Assembly: GCA_030147455.1 (NCBI GenBank)
Contig: JASKZU010000291.1
Coordinates: forward strand, 1 to 7,118
Source of the DNA: Planococcus sp. (in: firmicutes)
GTDB lineage: Bacteria; Bacillota; Bacilli; Bacillales_A; Planococcaceae
Length of the DNA stretch: 7,118 nt
Direction: 5' to 3'
Shown here: one piece after another, positions 6,401 through 7,118 of the stretch
Layout of the letters: every line of letters starts with the position of its first letter
Numbering within the stretch: position 1 is the stretch's first letter
Made by a program: the position numbers and the translations under genes
The notes under the pieces: model-generated
Seen by the model: only the letters and a program-made list of their open reading frames with translations
Database searches by the model: none
Told to the model about the DNA's origin: nothing

Positions 6401-7118
6401 AAGTGCCGGCCGTTTGGCTGTACGCGGCGCGCGCGCACGTGGAAGAAGCTTCCGGTAATTTTGAAGAGGCAGAGCAATGGTTCAAGCGTGCAGGCGATGA
6501 ACCGGGAGGATTCCCAGCCCGTTTCCAATATGCCTTGTTCTTGAACCGTGTCGGCCAGACAAAACCGGCAGCGATTTTACTCGAACAGTTAATTGCAGAA
6601 GAACCGGATACAGAAGAACTGTATACTCACTATTTAGAAACGCTTGAAGAGCTTGGAAAAGTCCACCTCGTGGCAAAGAGGCTTGCAAAGCTGTTGACCG
6701 GTGAACCGCTCGGCCAGGCGTACCTGGTTGCAGCAGAAGGGCTTCATGCACGGATGCTGATGCTGGGAGAAGAACAAGCAGATGGCTTTATGTCAAAACT
6801 TGTTCTTCAGAAAAAACGCTTCCGGATAGCCAACACCATCCCGAAACTCCTGGAAACGGCAGTCAAGCTGCTTCCGGCAAGCGAAGAACCTGTGTTGAAA
6901 ACGGCGCAGCTGTATTTAGAGCGGGGCATGCCAAAAGAAGCCGCCGTTGAATTAAAGGCATATGCCGGCATTCCGGGCGACGCAAAACGCTTGTATGTGT
7001 TTGCCAATTTGCAGGTGGCGCACGAAAATGCCAAGCCAAACTTGTACGAAAGGGTTATCGGGCAGCTTGCAGCTTATGAAAAAGAACTGCCTCTAGACGG
7101 GGAGATGTTGACCTGGTG
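3448..7118 (+). CDS. large TPR-repeat protein with embedded C39-like cysteine peptidase domain, C-terminus outside the window
   Basis: The frame stays open for 1223 codons to the right edge; no stop is reached. The start ATG at 3448 has AAAGGGG (3431-3437) 10 nt upstream; a second ATG follows directly at 3451. Residues about 1-300 are helical with TPR-like pairs (for example 180-211 and 212-245). Residues about 303-439 form a C39-like domain with C312, H390 and D408. Residues 440 onward are a long TPR solenoid; the clearest repeats lie at about 652-756, including AYRRALELDP (743-752). No signal peptide or membrane span is visible, so the protein is probably cytosolic. C39 peptidases normally cleave double-glycine leaders and are fused to or next to ABC exporters; no exporter is in the window. 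Likely roles are a scaffolded peptidase, or a peptide or leader-binding protein. The gene has its own promoter and structured leader. The specific function is unknown to me. Confidence 0.9.
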   Translation, partial: MMATAHIETADDLVRITQELWEKKSLSAVKQRLADIPTEDEFYRLIGLADEADLYGLSNLLATRSSKRFDTLRSFAWHLSRLADTGRSLEAEEKMLARLQGIHAQSYSNVELLQAHHLLLKVYCQLNRIPEAAEQLERIKELGGTRPDQEAFYFIYSGEWDKAEAELIEQLKIEDRKWGPITHLLYADLLSMRGAPERALSLLDAGEQKYPGVHGFATERVAKFHQLGRFEECLQQINEALARNPLHGRRLGFIHLAAHCLYELKRFDKLREWIGDHPKELAETFFANATIDADAKHKKLALTPEVQKLNYCVPASLSLMLQAFGKKATQDDIAEHVFDVTGSKLQTTIEYMETQGFTGRYFKGTIELYKQFIDAGAPVLLSMLIENNAHVQVVVGYDDRVQALLIQDPNDLAPYLIAYSEVPKAFRMTDSLSIAFVQPAGQPLLELLEPEQHDFFKGLYGLLDHMPLDEPALVQFLADHEHERYAATVGLTLAFEKADAGLYDRWIARLTEELGKDDEELALLIAHLHFQKNDNDKALAALESVAQSTSPYALFLQAAIAMSNDHNERAIPLLKRSIELDHYQPIAYSHLARCYLDSDRIFQAYKWSTIAIRQLEEDLFAQITHGLIQYEYGAIEQARRRFEKLAEKNPEDGYFVYEIGRCEQALDHTEKALDAYRRSLQLDDALPFPYLRMAELYMADERWSEAQAAIEEGLSKDDSQDILHLYLGHIAIEQKRFAEAEAAYRRALELDPADLFAPVHIAHALFEQKRQTEATELLLSFLGRADAAYRLRAADLLWEQATDMRDAGPALDMIEGGFEGAETEDLRMLAGRYAEFGLQPAVRPRVMASLKKLRQLKDPHLYCLEGDLHEQAGNTLFARRLYERAGDYPPALIALGESFETAGDAKRAVRLFERVVEQEAGNAAALGGLVRNYRQLERYREAFLAAIDFLLAEPLSAVLPELVELVQSEQDADKLTATLDRLADQVPAVWLYAARAHVEEASGNFEEAEQWFKRAGDEPGGFPARFQYALFLNRVGQTKPAAILLEQLIAEEPDTEELYTHYLETLEELGKVHLVAKRLAKLLTGEPLGQAYLVAAEGLHARMLMLGEEQADGFMSKLVLQKKRFRIANTIPKLLETAVKLLPASEEPVLKTAQLYLERGMPKEAAVELKAYAGIPGDAKRLYVFANLQVAHENAKPNLYERVIGQLAAYEKELPLDGEMLTW
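4354..4764 (+). other. C39-like cysteine peptidase domain inside the TPR protein (residues about 303-439)
   Basis: Cys is in NYCVPASLSLML (C312), preceded by Q307, which fits the oxyanion-hole glutamine. A central stretch (DIAEHVFDVTGSKLQTTIEY) matches the usual helical region before the conserved small-residue turn AGAPVLLSM (residues 375-383). His is in NAHVQVVVGYDD (H390), and Asp in LIQDPND (D408). The Cys-to-His spacing of 78 and His-to-Asp spacing of 18 closely match characterised C39 domains such as PCAT1 (C21, H99, D115, from memory). All three catalytic residues being kept argues for an active enzyme rather than a degenerate binding domain. Confidence 0.8.

Noticed and set aside
6620..6626. 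Another TGTATAC resembling the GntR operator core
   Set aside because: It lies inside coding sequence, lacks the T-rich and A-rich flanks and is expected by chance.

Overview
The window looks like chromosomal DNA of a mid-GC member of the Bacillales, possibly a Planococcaceae-type organism. That reading is an inference. It rests on strong AGGAGG-type ribosome binding sites, a TTG start, a cre-like CcpA box, a possible SigB-type promoter and the gene families present. There is no insertion sequence, tRNA, rRNA or CRISPR array.

Layout: (1) Positions 1-168, minus strand, hold the N-terminus of a tartronate semialdehyde reductase / 3-hydroxyisobutyrate dehydrogenase family gene. (2) Positions 169-369 form a divergent control region with a cre-like box and two TGTATACA operators whose centres lie 21 bp apart. 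(3) Positions 370-987 encode a FadR-type GntR regulator, which probably binds those operators and controls both itself and the divergent reductase. (4) Positions 1073-2080 encode a classical short-chain dehydrogenase with a hydrophobic C-terminal tail, preceded by a possible SigB promoter. (5) Positions 2235-3206 encode an alanine-dehydrogenase-like protein best matched to N5-(carboxyethyl)ornithine synthase. It starts at TTG and ends at a clear intrinsic terminator at 3215-3250. (6) Positions 3251-3447 hold a good sigma-A promoter and a leader full of inverted repeats. (7) From 3448 to the window edge there is one uninterrupted reading frame of at least 1223 residues. It is a TPR solenoid with a complete C39-like cysteine peptidase domain (C312, H390, D408) embedded in it.

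The first three regions act together as a regulator/target pair, probably for glyoxylate or sugar-acid catabolism with glucose repression superimposed. The dehydrogenase and the ornithine-derivative enzyme appear to be separate units on the same strand. The most unusual item is the TPR-C39-TPR protein. It has no visible signal peptide or membrane segment and no adjoining ABC transporter in the window, so a cytosolic peptidase or peptide-binding scaffold of unknown role is the most natural reading. Its control region, with an 11-bp-arm inverted repeat over the expected transcription start and overlapping alternative hairpins, suggests regulated expression.
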